The notes below the pieces were generated by a model that did not search any database, was not told the DNA's origin, and worked only from the letters and a program-made list of their open reading frames with translations. From NCBI RefSeq assembly GCF_002250655.1, contig NZ_NOZR01000029.1, positions 1 to 64,000 of the forward strand: a DNA stretch of 64,000 nucleotides, given 5' to 3'. The stretch comes from Mycolicibacterium sphagni (GTDB lineage Bacteria; Actinomycetota; Actinomycetes; Mycobacteriales; Mycobacteriaceae). Below are positions 32,887 to 40,469 of the stretch, piece after piece; position 1 is the first letter of the stretch, and each line of letters begins with the position of its first letter. Position numbers and translations under genes: made by a program.

Positions 32887-33726
32887 TCAGTCGAGTTCGC
32901 CGCGCAAAGGATTCAGCGCCCAGCTCAAGGCGAAGTCGGCGACTTCTTCCCATCCCGGTGCGCCGCAGGTGAAGTGGTCTCGCTGGGGGAACAGCTTGTA
33001 GGCGGTGATCGCCGACGAGTGTTTGGCGTTTTTCGCGTAGTTCTCGTGCTGCACCGCCGGCGGGAGGATGTGGTCGCGGCCGCCGGCGATGAACAGCAGC
33101 GGCGCACGATCGTCGTTGGCGAAGTTGTAGGTGGTGGCAGCGTTGTGCGTGAAGTTGGCCAGTCCGCCCTGGAACAAGATCCGTCCCGGCACCGGGACGG
33201 CGTAACGGTCATAAGCGATTTTAGATTCAGGTTCGGCGAGGGTGTTGGTGAATGCGTAGTGAAATTCTTCGGGCGTAATGGGCACCGCGTGGTGCACGTT
33301 GGCGGGATTTTTCAGCACCGGGAACGTGGCCCGAATTTCTGAAAATGGCAGCGCCTTAATGCCTTTGACAGCAGCACCGTCGATGGACACGCCGGCTCGC
33401 CCATAACCGGCATCGAGGAGCAGCTGTACGAAGGTACCCCCGAACGAATGGCCCATCAGTATCGGCGGTTCGGCAAGTTCATCAATGATCTCGGCGAGGT
33501 GATCGAAGACCTCCCGCACCCCGAGTTCAGCCAGGGGTGTGGGGTTTTCGCGCAGTGCTGTGACCCCGGCCGGGCCGGGAGCGACACCGGGGTAGCCCGG
33601 CGTCACCACGTCATAACCGCGGGCGCGATACCGCGCCACCCAATCCTCCCACGCCAACGGTGTCATCCACAGCCCGTGGATGAGAACGATCGTCTGTACT
33701 GAACCGGTTTCCATGGCAGCCAGCAT
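32887..33726 (-). CDS. Alpha/beta hydrolase, first gene of ThDP-enzyme cluster
   Basis: A 279-residue alpha/beta hydrolase. The oxyanion motif VLIHGLWMTPLAW, nucleophile elbow GHSFGG, acid in GGRDHILP and histidine in QRDHFTCG give a complete catalytic triad. A cap region (FPVLKNPANVHHAVPITPEE) lies between. No signal peptide. Start ATG 33724-33726 or 33712-33714 (METGS). It heads a minus-strand group with the ThDP enzyme, FAD-oxidase remnant and P450, and is divergent from a PucR-type regulator with a 16-bp palindrome between them. The family of close relatives is often found beside catabolic genes; substrate not known. Confidence 0.88.
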   Translation of the reverse strand: MLAAMETGSVQTIVLIHGLWMTPLAWEDWVARYRARGYDVVTPGYPGVAPGPAGVTALRENPTPLAELGVREVFDHLAEIIDELAEPPILMGHSFGGTFVQLLLDAGYGRAGVSIDGAAVKGIKALPFSEIRATFPVLKNPANVHHAVPITPEEFHYAFTNTLAEPESKIAYDRYAVPVPGRILFQGGLANFTHNAATTYNFANDDRAPLLFIAGGRDHILPPAVQHENYAKNAKHSSAITAYKLFPQRDHFTCGAPGWEEVADFALSWALNPLRGELD

Positions 33727-33759
33727 GCGGAATCAACGTCGGCACCGGCAATGATCCGC

Positions 33760-33765
33760 AGCCTA
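33760..33765 (-). promoter_or_regulatory. Possible -10 element of the hydrolase/ThDP-enzyme operon
   Basis: TAGGCT on the minus strand, 33 nt before the ATG at 33726. Its -35 region would fall on the 16-bp palindrome 33784-33799. Confidence 0.3.
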
Positions 33766-33783
33766 AAACCATCCTTGAAAATC

Positions 33784-33799
33784 TTGTGCCCGGGCACAA
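33784..33799. promoter_or_regulatory. Perfect 16-bp palindrome between PucR gene and catabolic operon
   Basis: TTGTGCCCGGGCACAA is a perfect palindrome. Its centre lies about 36 bp upstream of the predicted PucR transcription start, over the -35 region, and over the -35 region of a candidate divergent promoter. This is a good candidate binding site for the PucR protein. Confidence 0.6.
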
Positions 33800-33814
33800 C
33801 GCCGCGCGGCGTTT

Positions 33815-33820
33815 TACGAT
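33815..33820 (+). promoter_or_regulatory. Leaderless -10 element of the PucR gene
   Basis: TACGAT ends 7 nt before the GTG at 33828; no ribosome binding site. Confidence 0.5.
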
Positions 33821-33827
33821 CCGGTAC

Positions 33828-35015
33828 GTGCCGCAGCTATCAGCGCCGACAGTTCTCACCAACCGCGTCCGGCAACAATCGGAGGTGATCGTGGGGAAGG
33901 TCCTCGACGTGTTGCGCGACGAAGTCTCTGACTACGTCGGCCGCGACGATGATGGCAACACGGTCCAGGACAACGTCGCCGGCTACCTTGCCGAGATGCT
34001 CGACTGGATCGACCTCGGCGCCGAACCGGGCCACCAGAGTTTCGACTCCGCAATTCGTCACCGCGCCAGCCAGGGCCTGACTCTTTCCAGCCTGCTGCAC
34101 GCCTTCCGGCTTGGCGCGGCCACCATTTGGGACGAGCTCGCACGTCTAGCTGACACAGACGAAATCGACAAGGAAGCGCTGATCGCGGCGACACCGTCCA
34201 TCTTTGCCTGGATGAACACCAATTCGCTTCGCGCGCATGCGGTTTTCCGTGAGATCGACATCCGCGATGCACGCCGCAACGAACAGGTGCGAGCCGCGCT
34301 GCTGGATACGATTCTGTTCAACGACTCCAGCATCGGAGCAGCGTTCTGGGACGCCGTCGCCGCGCTCGGCCTCCCACGGACGGGCCAGCTGACGGTCGTC
34401 GCGGCCACAAGCGCCGAGCACACGTCGACCGGGGACTCGCCTCCCGACATCGAGACGCTGATCTCTTCGCACTCCGCAGTGCAGGACGCGTGGTTCCGCC
34501 TCGCGGCCAATTCGCAAGTCGGAGTCGTGTCACTGAGACGGAATCGCGCTGACGCGCTGGACAGCATTGCGAGCACCATCTGCTCAGACCTGCCGGTCCT
34601 GGTTGGTCTCAGCAGCCCCTTTGCCGCAATCAGTGACTGCTCGAAAGCCCGCGCCCAAGCCCAAATCGCCATGGCAGCCTCCACGAACAGCCGACCAATC
34701 ACTCGCTACAACCGCGATGTCTTACCCGTGCTGCTCGCCAGCGCACCCGATGCCGCCGCGACCGTCGTGGCGACCACCCTTGGGCCGGTACTCGACCTTC
34801 CACCAGACCGGGCCGACCCTCTACTCACTACCGTCCACACCTGGTTACGCCTGGGCCAATCGGTATCAGCGACCGCCGCAGAACTGCACTGTCATCGCAA
34901 CACCGTCAACTATCGGCTGCGTCGATTCACCGAACTCACCGGGCGACCACTGACCGACAATTTCTGGCTGGCCCAAGTCGCCTTGGCGCTCGAGGCCCCT
35001 CGTACTCAGAAGTGA
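33828..35015 (+). CDS. PucR family transcriptional regulator
   Basis: A 395-residue regulator of the PucR/CdaR type. The C-terminal helix-turn-helix is canonical: TWLRLGQSVSATAAELHCHR, then NTVNYRLRRFTELTG, near residues 335-375. The N-terminal half has an RsbRD/PucR-like helical sensor region with a central GGDEF-like (CdaR) segment. GTG 33828 is chosen because TACGAT lies 7 nt before it; the frame is open 14 codons further but this would include the palindrome. It is divergent from the hydrolase-ThDP enzyme-P450 genes and most likely controls them, with the 16-bp palindrome as operator; this is inference from layout. Related regulators respond to pathway intermediates. It converges on the DHA2 pump gene with a 14-nt gap. 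Confidence 0.88.
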   Translation: MPQLSAPTVLTNRVRQQSEVIVGKVLDVLRDEVSDYVGRDDDGNTVQDNVAGYLAEMLDWIDLGAEPGHQSFDSAIRHRASQGLTLSSLLHAFRLGAATIWDELARLADTDEIDKEALIAATPSIFAWMNTNSLRAHAVFREIDIRDARRNEQVRAALLDTILFNDSSIGAAFWDAVAALGLPRTGQLTVVAATSAEHTSTGDSPPDIETLISSHSAVQDAWFRLAANSQVGVVSLRRNRADALDSIASTICSDLPVLVGLSSPFAAISDCSKARAQAQIAMAASTNSRPITRYNRDVLPVLLASAPDAAATVVATTLGPVLDLPPDRADPLLTTVHTWLRLGQSVSATAAELHCHRNTVNYRLRRFTELTGRPLTDNFWLAQVALALEAPRTQK

Positions 35016-35029
35016 GCCACCAGGCCGAT

Positions 35030-36433
35030 CTACGACAGTTGACCCCCTTCAAGCGTGGTCTTCCAGCCGAACGCCAGCGCGACTGCGATAAGTGCCGCCG
35101 CCGCGGCTGAAGCAGCGATGAGATCCCAGCCGAACCGGACTGAGGACATGCTGATCCCGGACTGGTAGACCATGGTGAGGATGGCGGTGCCGAGCACTGT
35201 TCCGAGTTGGCGCGCGGTGTTGGTCAGCGCCGATCCGGATCCCCACTGGTTGGCGGGAAGTGCCTTCCCGGTAACCCCGGACAGGCTCGGAATGACCAGT
35301 CCGACACCGGCGCCGGTGAGGATCTGGCCGGGAAGGAAGTCAGCGAGGTAGTGCGGTTCGACATCGACCCGGAACAGCCAGAAGACGATCCCGGCGGCGT
35401 AGATGGCGGCACCGAGGGCAGCGATCGCCCCAGTGCCATGCTTGCTGATCAGCCGACTCGCCAAAGTCAGTGAGACCAGTACGACGACAACCGGTCCCGG
35501 CGATAGGCACAGGCCGGCCAGGGCCGGTGTCTCGTGCCAGATCGTCGTCAGCAGCATGACGTTTCCGAGCAGCATCGCGCCGAATGCCGCCGCGAACAAT
35601 AGGAGGGCGACGCTGCTGGACCACATGGGGTGTACCCGGATCGCGGCGAGGTCGATGGCGGGGGTGTGGTGGCGTGTCGAGCGCCAGATGGCGAGTCCCA
35701 GGGCACCGACGGCTAGTGCTGCTGCGGCGAAGATCTTGGCGACGGTGGCATCGGCTGCGGGGATTTCGACGATGGCCCAGACGAGCGCGGCTACGCCGAC
35801 GACCAGGCTCAGTGCGCCGAATAGATCGGGCACTCCGCTCCCCCCCGTGGTGACCTTGGGGAGCACCCCAGGCGCGACGGCTAGCGCGAGCACACCCAAC
35901 GGCAGGTTGACGAAGAAGATCCAGCGCCAATCGAATTCGACGAGCAGTCCACCGATGGGAGGCCCGAGTGCGGCGGCCATTGCACCCACCGCGGCCCACG
36001 TGCTGACCGCGACAGTTCGCCTCTCGGCGGGCACGGCGGCCATGAGCAAGGCCAGCGAGCTCGGCATCAGCATGGCGGCACCGACGGCTTGCACGACGCG
36101 GGCGGCGATCAGCAGCGCCAGGGAGGGCGACAGGCCACAGGCCAGTGACCCGAGCAGGAACACGGTGAGCCCGGACAGGAAGATCCGGCGGTGTCCGTAG
36201 CGGTCACCGAGTCGGCCCGCCGGATTCAGGAACGCTGCGAACACGACGGTGTAGGCGTTGAGCACCCAGGACAGGGCGCCCAGGTCGGTAGCGCCGAACG
36301 CGCTGCGAATCTCGGGGAAGGCGATGTTGACGATGAACAGGTCGAGGCTTGCTAGGAACGCGGCCACCGACACCACCAACACATTGGCGGCGGTAGAGCG
36401 GGTTGGATGATCGTGCGTCGTTGTCGCGGACAC
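35030..36433 (-). CDS. MFS efflux transporter, DHA2 (EmrB/QacA) type
   Basis: A 467-residue major facilitator with about 14 predicted membrane helices, the hallmark of drug:proton antiporters of the DHA2 family. Motif A is GRLGDRYGHRRIF in the first cytoplasmic loop, motif B-like residues are in AARVVQAVGAAMLMPSSLAL, and motif C-like glycines occur in GAMAAALGPPIGG. The embedded acid D in SLDLFIVNIAFPEI of helix 1 is typical. The start GTG 36431-36433 (VSATTTHDH) is chosen because the hydrophobic part begins 16 residues later; the longer frame to 36730 crosses the promoter. A TATAGT -10 and a CTGAGTA-N10-TACTCAG repeat lie about 75 bp upstream. No adjacent TetR gene. Substrates unknown. Confidence 0.9.
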   Translation of the reverse strand: MSATTTHDHPTRSTAANVLVVSVAAFLASLDLFIVNIAFPEIRSAFGATDLGALSWVLNAYTVVFAAFLNPAGRLGDRYGHRRIFLSGLTVFLLGSLACGLSPSLALLIAARVVQAVGAAMLMPSSLALLMAAVPAERRTVAVSTWAAVGAMAAALGPPIGGLLVEFDWRWIFFVNLPLGVLALAVAPGVLPKVTTGGSGVPDLFGALSLVVGVAALVWAIVEIPAADATVAKIFAAAALAVGALGLAIWRSTRHHTPAIDLAAIRVHPMWSSSVALLLFAAAFGAMLLGNVMLLTTIWHETPALAGLCLSPGPVVVVLVSLTLASRLISKHGTGAIAALGAAIYAAGIVFWLFRVDVEPHYLADFLPGQILTGAGVGLVIPSLSGVTGKALPANQWGSGSALTNTARQLGTVLGTAILTMVYQSGISMSSVRFGWDLIAASAAAAALIAVALAFGWKTTLEGGQLS

Positions 36434-36492
36434 GGCAGCCTCGGGTGGTTGGTCTCGATGCGGGCGCACTGGGTGCCGATGACCGGCCCATG

Positions 36493-36516
36493 CTGAGTAC
36501 CTTAAACTATACTCAG
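36493..36516 (-). promoter_or_regulatory. Promoter and operator-like repeat of the DHA2 pump
   Basis: CTGAGTA (36493-36499), 10-bp spacer, TACTCAG (36510-36516) form a perfect inverted repeat. A TATAGT -10 hexamer on the minus strand (36511-36506) lies inside it, so a repressor bound here would block transcription. Typical of TetR-type control of efflux pumps. Confidence 0.55.
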
Positions 36517-36756
36517 ATCCAGGGTTGTTTCGCCGGGCGCGGACTATGCGCCGCGGCGGCCAGCTGGTCAGGGCCGAGTTGTGCAGCGTGAGTGCGACGG
36601 CCAGGAGATGTGTGTCGAGGTGGTGGCGGTGGGCGTGGTCGGCGATTCGGCCAAGATCACGGACTCGACGGGTCGCCCTGCGGTGAGGTCGCGATACATG
36701 GAGGGACTGAAGATCGAGGTGCGCACTCAAGAATGCGTCCTACCGGCGCCGCAACG

Positions 36757-37035
36757 CTAGGCCTCGACGAGCTCGCCGCCCAGTACGCCGACGCCCTGAA
36801 TCGGCCCATCACCGGCGTCGACGTACCCTACGAGCGCTGGTTGAGCCGGCTCAAGGCATCCGGGGTAGACCCACACGTCGCACAGCACATCGCCACCATG
36901 GCCCGGTTGCACCGTCAAGACCGCTACAACCGCCTCACCCACACCGTGGAAGACCTCACCGGACATCCCGCTCAGACCGTCGCCGATTACGTCCGCGAGT
37001 ACTACGGACCGGTCAGTCACCGGTCGCCCTGCTGA
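36757..37035 (+). pseudogene. C-terminal fragment of an NmrA-like NAD(P)-binding protein
   Basis: About 92 codons resembling the end of NmrA/azoreductase-like proteins: LAAQYADALNRPITGVDVPY, ERWLSRLKASGV, HIATMARLHRQDRYNRLTHT and VEDLTGHPAQTVADYV. In intact relatives this part helps bind substrate and follows a roughly 190-residue Rossmann domain, which is absent here; the sequence upstream in the same frame is arginine/glycine-rich and unrelated. No promoter is evident. It is a degraded gene remnant. The C-terminal end is complete and terminates naturally. Confidence 0.65.
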
Positions 37036-37160
37036 TGACGACACCACCGGCCGCGCAGCGAGACCATGCTCGGGCCCAGCATTTCCAGATTTGTTGTGCC
37101 GGAGATCATTCCGTGGCGATTCTGATCTGCCCGGGATTGGTGGTGCCGCCACACCTGGTT

Positions 37161-37253
37161 TCAGGCGGCGGTCTTGCCACCGTTGACGCGGATGACCTGG
37201 CCGGTGATGAAGGACGCCTGCTGATAGGCCACGAAGAGGATCGCGTCGGCGAT
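37161..37253 (-). pseudogene. C-terminal fragment of an SDR dehydrogenase
   Basis: Thirty codons plus stop translate to an SDR tail: IADAILFVAYQQASFITGQV then IRVNGGKTAA. This is the standard final segment (helix, then TGQxIxVNGG) of 3-oxoacyl-ACP-reductase-like SDRs. An in-frame TAG sits directly upstream (37254-37256) and the remaining 200 residues are missing. It is a relic. Confidence 0.65.
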
Positions 37254-37484
37254 CTACCATCGGTCCAATTCGGATCAATCAATTAGAGATTGTCCTCAAC
37301 CGAAAGATGGAGCACCCTGGTGTTCGACGCAACAGCAACGGAGCCCACGTGACCATGACGACCGTGGAAGGGCCAGAAACCAAGGACTTGCTCCACCGAG
37401 TGCTGATAGGTCACGGAGGTCTGGCATGAGCCTCTTGACGATGCCCGGAACACAGGGTCGGATGCATTGCTCGTTGGCGGCACG

Positions 37485-38351
37485 ATGACGGCCCTGCGGG
37501 TGACTGTATTGGGTACCGGGGCGATGGGCGCCGGCATGGCGCGGTCGTTGCTGCGGGAGGGGATCGAGGTTGCGGTGTGGAACCGCACGGCGGAACGGTC
37601 AGAGCCGCTGTCCGCCGATGGTGCCGTGGTCGCTCTCGATCCGGCGGCGGCGGTCACCAACGCCGACGTCGTGGTAGCGATGTTGTTCGACACGGCCGCA
37701 ACCCTCGACGTCATGGCGGCGGTGCTGCCCGCCATGAAGGAGGGCGCGGTCTTCGTCCAGTGCGCCACCGTCGGCATCGAGGGCGCCGCGCAGACTGCGG
37801 CGGTCGCCGCCGAGCAGGGCGTCGCGTTCTTGGACTGCCCGGTGCTCGGCACCAAAGCCCCCGCGGAGCAGGGCAATTTGGTAATGCTCGCCTCCGGTGA
37901 CCCCAGCCTGCGCGAGCGGGTGCAACCGGCGTTCGACGCGATGAGCTCCAAGACCATCTGGGTGGGCGATGAGCTCGGCCTCGGGTCGAAGCTCAAGCTG
38001 GTCTGCAACGCGTGGATTGGCGCACTGGCCGCCGCCGTCGGCCAGTCGTTCGCGCTCGCCAAGGGGCTTGGCCTGGACCAACGATTGATGCTCGACGCGC
38101 TCGACGGGGCCGCGGCGGGCTCGCCATACCTACAGGCGAAGGGCAGGGCGATCATCGAGTCGTCATATGCCCCGCAGTTCAGCGTCGACGGAGTCATCAA
38201 GGACACCGGGCTGATCAAGGACGCGATCGTCGCGTCGGGGCTGTCGACGGTTCTCGTCGACGGCGTCCTCGGCGCCTTCGACGCCGCCAGCGAGGCCGGC
38301 CACGGTCACGACGACATGGCCGCGGTCTACTTCGGATTTCACCGTGGTTGA
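37485..38351 (+). CDS. NAD(P)-dependent beta-hydroxyacid dehydrogenase family protein
   Basis: A 288-residue member of the 3-hydroxyisobutyrate/tartronate-semialdehyde dehydrogenase family. The N-terminal Rossmann domain opens with VTVLGTGAMGAGMARSLL (GxGxMG) and an NR after the second strand (AVWNRTAE), which favours NADP. The DCPVLGTKAPAEQGNL block corresponds to the substrate-binding motif, usually D-x-PV-S-G-x-x-x-A-x-x-G, here with LGT in place of SGG. The catalytic lysine is in KLKLVCNAWIG, where the family has K-x-x-N-N. The C-terminal all-helical dimer domain (SPYLQAKG, FSVDGVIKDTGLIKDA) is complete. ATG 37485 was chosen over TTG 37467. Its exact hydroxyacid is unknown; imine reductases share this fold and are a second possibility. 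No clear operon partner. Confidence 0.88.
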   Translation: MTALRVTVLGTGAMGAGMARSLLREGIEVAVWNRTAERSEPLSADGAVVALDPAAAVTNADVVVAMLFDTAATLDVMAAVLPAMKEGAVFVQCATVGIEGAAQTAAVAAEQGVAFLDCPVLGTKAPAEQGNLVMLASGDPSLRERVQPAFDAMSSKTIWVGDELGLGSKLKLVCNAWIGALAAAVGQSFALAKGLGLDQRLMLDALDGAAAGSPYLQAKGRAIIESSYAPQFSVDGVIKDTGLIKDAIVASGLSTVLVDGVLGAFDAASEAGHGHDDMAAVYFGFHRG

Positions 38352-38519
38352 TGGGGGTTCACGGCCACTACGTCAACCTGTGAGTTCACGGCACGAAGCA
38401 GGCCGGCGCAGCGGACTTCGGCGGTGCACCCGGGTAGCAGGCCACCTGCCACTTCGAGACGGCAGCGCTCTGGCGCCGCCCGGATGAAACCGGAAACCCC
38501 CGTTCCCAAATAGTTGTAT

Positions 38520-38536
38520 CCGCGATAACGTCGCGG
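38520..38536. promoter_or_regulatory. Short inverted repeat upstream of the MpaB-type gene
   Basis: CCGCGA (38520-38525), TAACG, TCGCGG (38531-38536), a perfect 6-bp repeat 31 bp upstream of the ATG at 38568. Possible operator; weak evidence. Confidence 0.3.
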
Positions 38537-38567
38537 TATTGCCCGCGCTTGCAGATGGGGTCGCTTC

Positions 38568-39956
38568 ATGACGGTGACTGGTGAACGTCCAGAGATCCTC
38601 CTCGAGGACGTCGACTTCAATCGGCGCGATCACCCCGACCGGCCACTGCGGCCGATCCCGCCCGGTCGTGACCACTTCGCTGACCAGTGGCGTCACATGC
38701 GCGAGTTCATGTTCGGCGAGTGGATCGACACCGGCAAAGAGCTTGAGCCCAGCGATCTCACGCGCCTGCGCGACGACTATTTCTGGCAGCGCGACGAACT
38801 CATGATCGGCGTGGTCGAGGCGTTCGAGCGCCTTGGTCATGAGCAGGGTCGCGCGCTGTTCGAGCAGGCGTTGGCCCAGGGCATCGACACCCTCGAGGAT
38901 CCCCCACGCGAATTCGTCGAACTCTTCGAGCACTTGGATCAGCTGCCAGCCCAGTTCGACCTCGTCGCCGCCGAGCGAGGCCGCATGCTGGCGATGTCGA
39001 GCACGTTCGCCGCCACAACCATCATCCGCGGGTGGGCGTTCTACGAGACCGCGATGACCGGGGATATCTCTGCGGCCACCGGTGCCACAGGCCGATTCGC
39101 AGACGACGGCCCGCGCCGCTTCATCGAAACAGCCCGGGTATTCGCAGAATTCACGCTGCCAGACATCTTCGACCGGCATTCGGAAGCATTCCAGGACGTG
39201 GTGCGGGTGCGGTTGATGCACGCGCTGGCCAGTCGTGGGTTGCGGCGGAAGTGGGGTGACGACGTCTATCTCAAGTTCGGCGAACCCATTCCCGTGACGT
39301 CGTTGCTGGGATTCGGCAGCGGCATGTTGCTCGGACGTCTCGTCGACCATGCCTTCGGGCGCAAGCTGACCCCACAACAGCTCGAGGATCTCGCCGAGTA
39401 TTCCTCCTTTTCCGGGCGGTTGTGGGGAGCCCCTGAACTGCTCCATTCGGCCAACGGCCTGGAGCTGATCAGATCGCTGAATTATGTTCTCGCCAGGGGC
39501 GGTAACCCATCCCCGTGGCGTGCTGAACTCGTGGACGCAATTGCCGGTCCCGCGCACGTGACGACCCTGACCGAGGCGCTGCCCGGCTTGGCCAAGAAGA
39601 TCGCTTCCCGGTACGCCAACCAGATCACTGCCAGCATCGCCCTGGCGCCGGCCGGAGTCGTGTTCGGATACAAGCAGATTGAGGCCATGGTCGCGGGCAC
39701 CCTGTTTGAACCGCTGGGCTACAACTTCGAACGTCGGGTGCGCTACTTCGCGAACCTCACCAAGCTCAACGTCGGTATCGCCATGGTGGCCGACAGAGTG
39801 CCGTGGACCAACCCCATCCGTGAGCGCAGGAAGAAGAGCGGTGCCGCCGCGCGCGAGCGGATCGCCATGCTGAACAAGATCGCCCGCGGTCGGCATATCC
39901 CGCTGACCTACACCCACCACGACCGCTCGACAGCAGGAAAGGGCTTCACCGGCTAA
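38568..39956 (+). CDS. Oxygenase MpaB family protein (DUF2236)
   Basis: A 462-residue protein of the ER-bound oxygenase MpaB/MpaB'/latex clearing protein superfamily (DUF2236), heme proteins that cleave or oxidise hydrophobic substrates. Family features seen are the long all-helical layout, the WAFYETAMTG segment and VVRVRLMHALASRG, whose Arg and His are the conserved RxxxH pair proposed to bind the heme. Also typical is the C-terminal helix pair with HIPLTYTHH. No signal peptide or anchor, so unlike secreted rubber oxygenases it is intracellular. Start ATG 38568. Mycobacteria carry many such paralogues of unknown role. It is followed by a convergent MarR gene with a 23-nt gap. Confidence 0.85.
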   Translation: MTVTGERPEILLEDVDFNRRDHPDRPLRPIPPGRDHFADQWRHMREFMFGEWIDTGKELEPSDLTRLRDDYFWQRDELMIGVVEAFERLGHEQGRALFEQALAQGIDTLEDPPREFVELFEHLDQLPAQFDLVAAERGRMLAMSSTFAATTIIRGWAFYETAMTGDISAATGATGRFADDGPRRFIETARVFAEFTLPDIFDRHSEAFQDVVRVRLMHALASRGLRRKWGDDVYLKFGEPIPVTSLLGFGSGMLLGRLVDHAFGRKLTPQQLEDLAEYSSFSGRLWGAPELLHSANGLELIRSLNYVLARGGNPSPWRAELVDAIAGPAHVTTLTEALPGLAKKIASRYANQITASIALAPAGVVFGYKQIEAMVAGTLFEPLGYNFERRVRYFANLTKLNVGIAMVADRVPWTNPIRERRKKSGAAARERIAMLNKIARGRHIPLTYTHHDRSTAGKGFTG

Positions 39957-39979
39957 CCCGTCGTCGGGCGACCCATGCC

Positions 39980-40411
39980 TCAGGTCGGTTCGCCAGCCGA
40001 CAATCGACTCAGCACCCGCAGAAAAGTGCGGCGCTCCTCGGCATCGAGCACACCCAGCCAGTGTTCCTCGCCGCGCTGAATCTCGGCCTGCACCGCGTTC
40101 TTCACCGCGCGGCCGGCCTCGGTGATCGCCAGCAGCCGCACTCGTCGGTCGTCGGGATCGGGCCTCCGCTCGATCAGGCCGCGCTGCTGCAGCTCATCGA
40201 GATCGCGGATGATCCGCGTCTTGTCGGCTCCGATCGTCGCGGCCAGCGCCGCCTGGGTCCGCATCGGCGCCGCGTCCAGCGCCGACAGCACGACATAGCC
40301 CCACATCGACACCTCGTGGGCCGCCAGTACCGGCTCCTCGGCCGCGATCAGCTCGCGCAGCAGCGGAGCGAGCATCGCCGCGAGATCGGGGCGCCGGGGT
40401 TTATCCGCCAC
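39980..40411 (-). CDS. MarR family transcriptional regulator
   Basis: A 143-residue MarR regulator starting with GTG 40409-40411. The winged helix has ALAATIGADKTRIIRDLDEL as recognition helix and RRPDPDDRRVRLLAITEAG as wing. It is divergent from the TIGR03086 gene. The shared 51-bp region contains a TTGCA-N8-TGCAA repeat, a typical MarR-type operator, lying over -10 elements of both genes (TATAAT for marR at 40437-40432; TATAGT for the other gene at 40434-40439). This argues for autorepression and control of the divergent gene. Ligand unknown, though the partner protein family suggests a thiol-reactive or aromatic compound. Confidence 0.92.
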   Translation of the reverse strand: MADKPRRPDLAAMLAPLLRELIAAEEPVLAAHEVSMWGYVVLSALDAAPMRTQAALAATIGADKTRIIRDLDELQQRGLIERRPDPDDRRVRLLAITEAGRAVKNAVQAEIQRGEEHWLGVLDAEERRTFLRVLSRLSAGEPT

Positions 40412-40427
40412 CGCGACATCATAGGCA

Positions 40428-40469
40428 TTGCATTATAGTGTGCAAAAGCTTACCGTAAGCATATGCTTA
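40428..40469. promoter_or_regulatory. Divergent MarR operator-promoter region
   Basis: TTGCA (40428-40432)-N8-TGCAA (40441-40445) overlaps TATAAT on the minus strand (40437-40432) and TATAGT on the plus strand (40434-40439). Next to it are GCTTA-CCG-TAAGC (40448-40460) and the perfect 14-bp palindrome TAAGCATATGCTTA (40456-40469), which contains the downstream ATG. Confidence 0.6.

Larger units (their letters stand above)
36517..37484. other. Region of decayed genes
   Basis: About 970 bp with no intact gene. A 59-codon frame (36581-36760, VQRECDGQEM onward) has no recognised relatives. It is followed by a C-terminal NmrA-like fragment (36757-37035) and, on the other strand, a C-terminal SDR fragment (37161-37253). 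From 37254 to 37484 only short frames are seen, for example a 26-codon one ending in GHGGLA at about 37429. Confidence 0.6.

Noticed and set aside
38373..39920. A 515-codon minus-strand frame opposite the MpaB-type gene
   Set aside because: The plus strand encodes a recognised DUF2236 protein in full; the minus frame has no family features.
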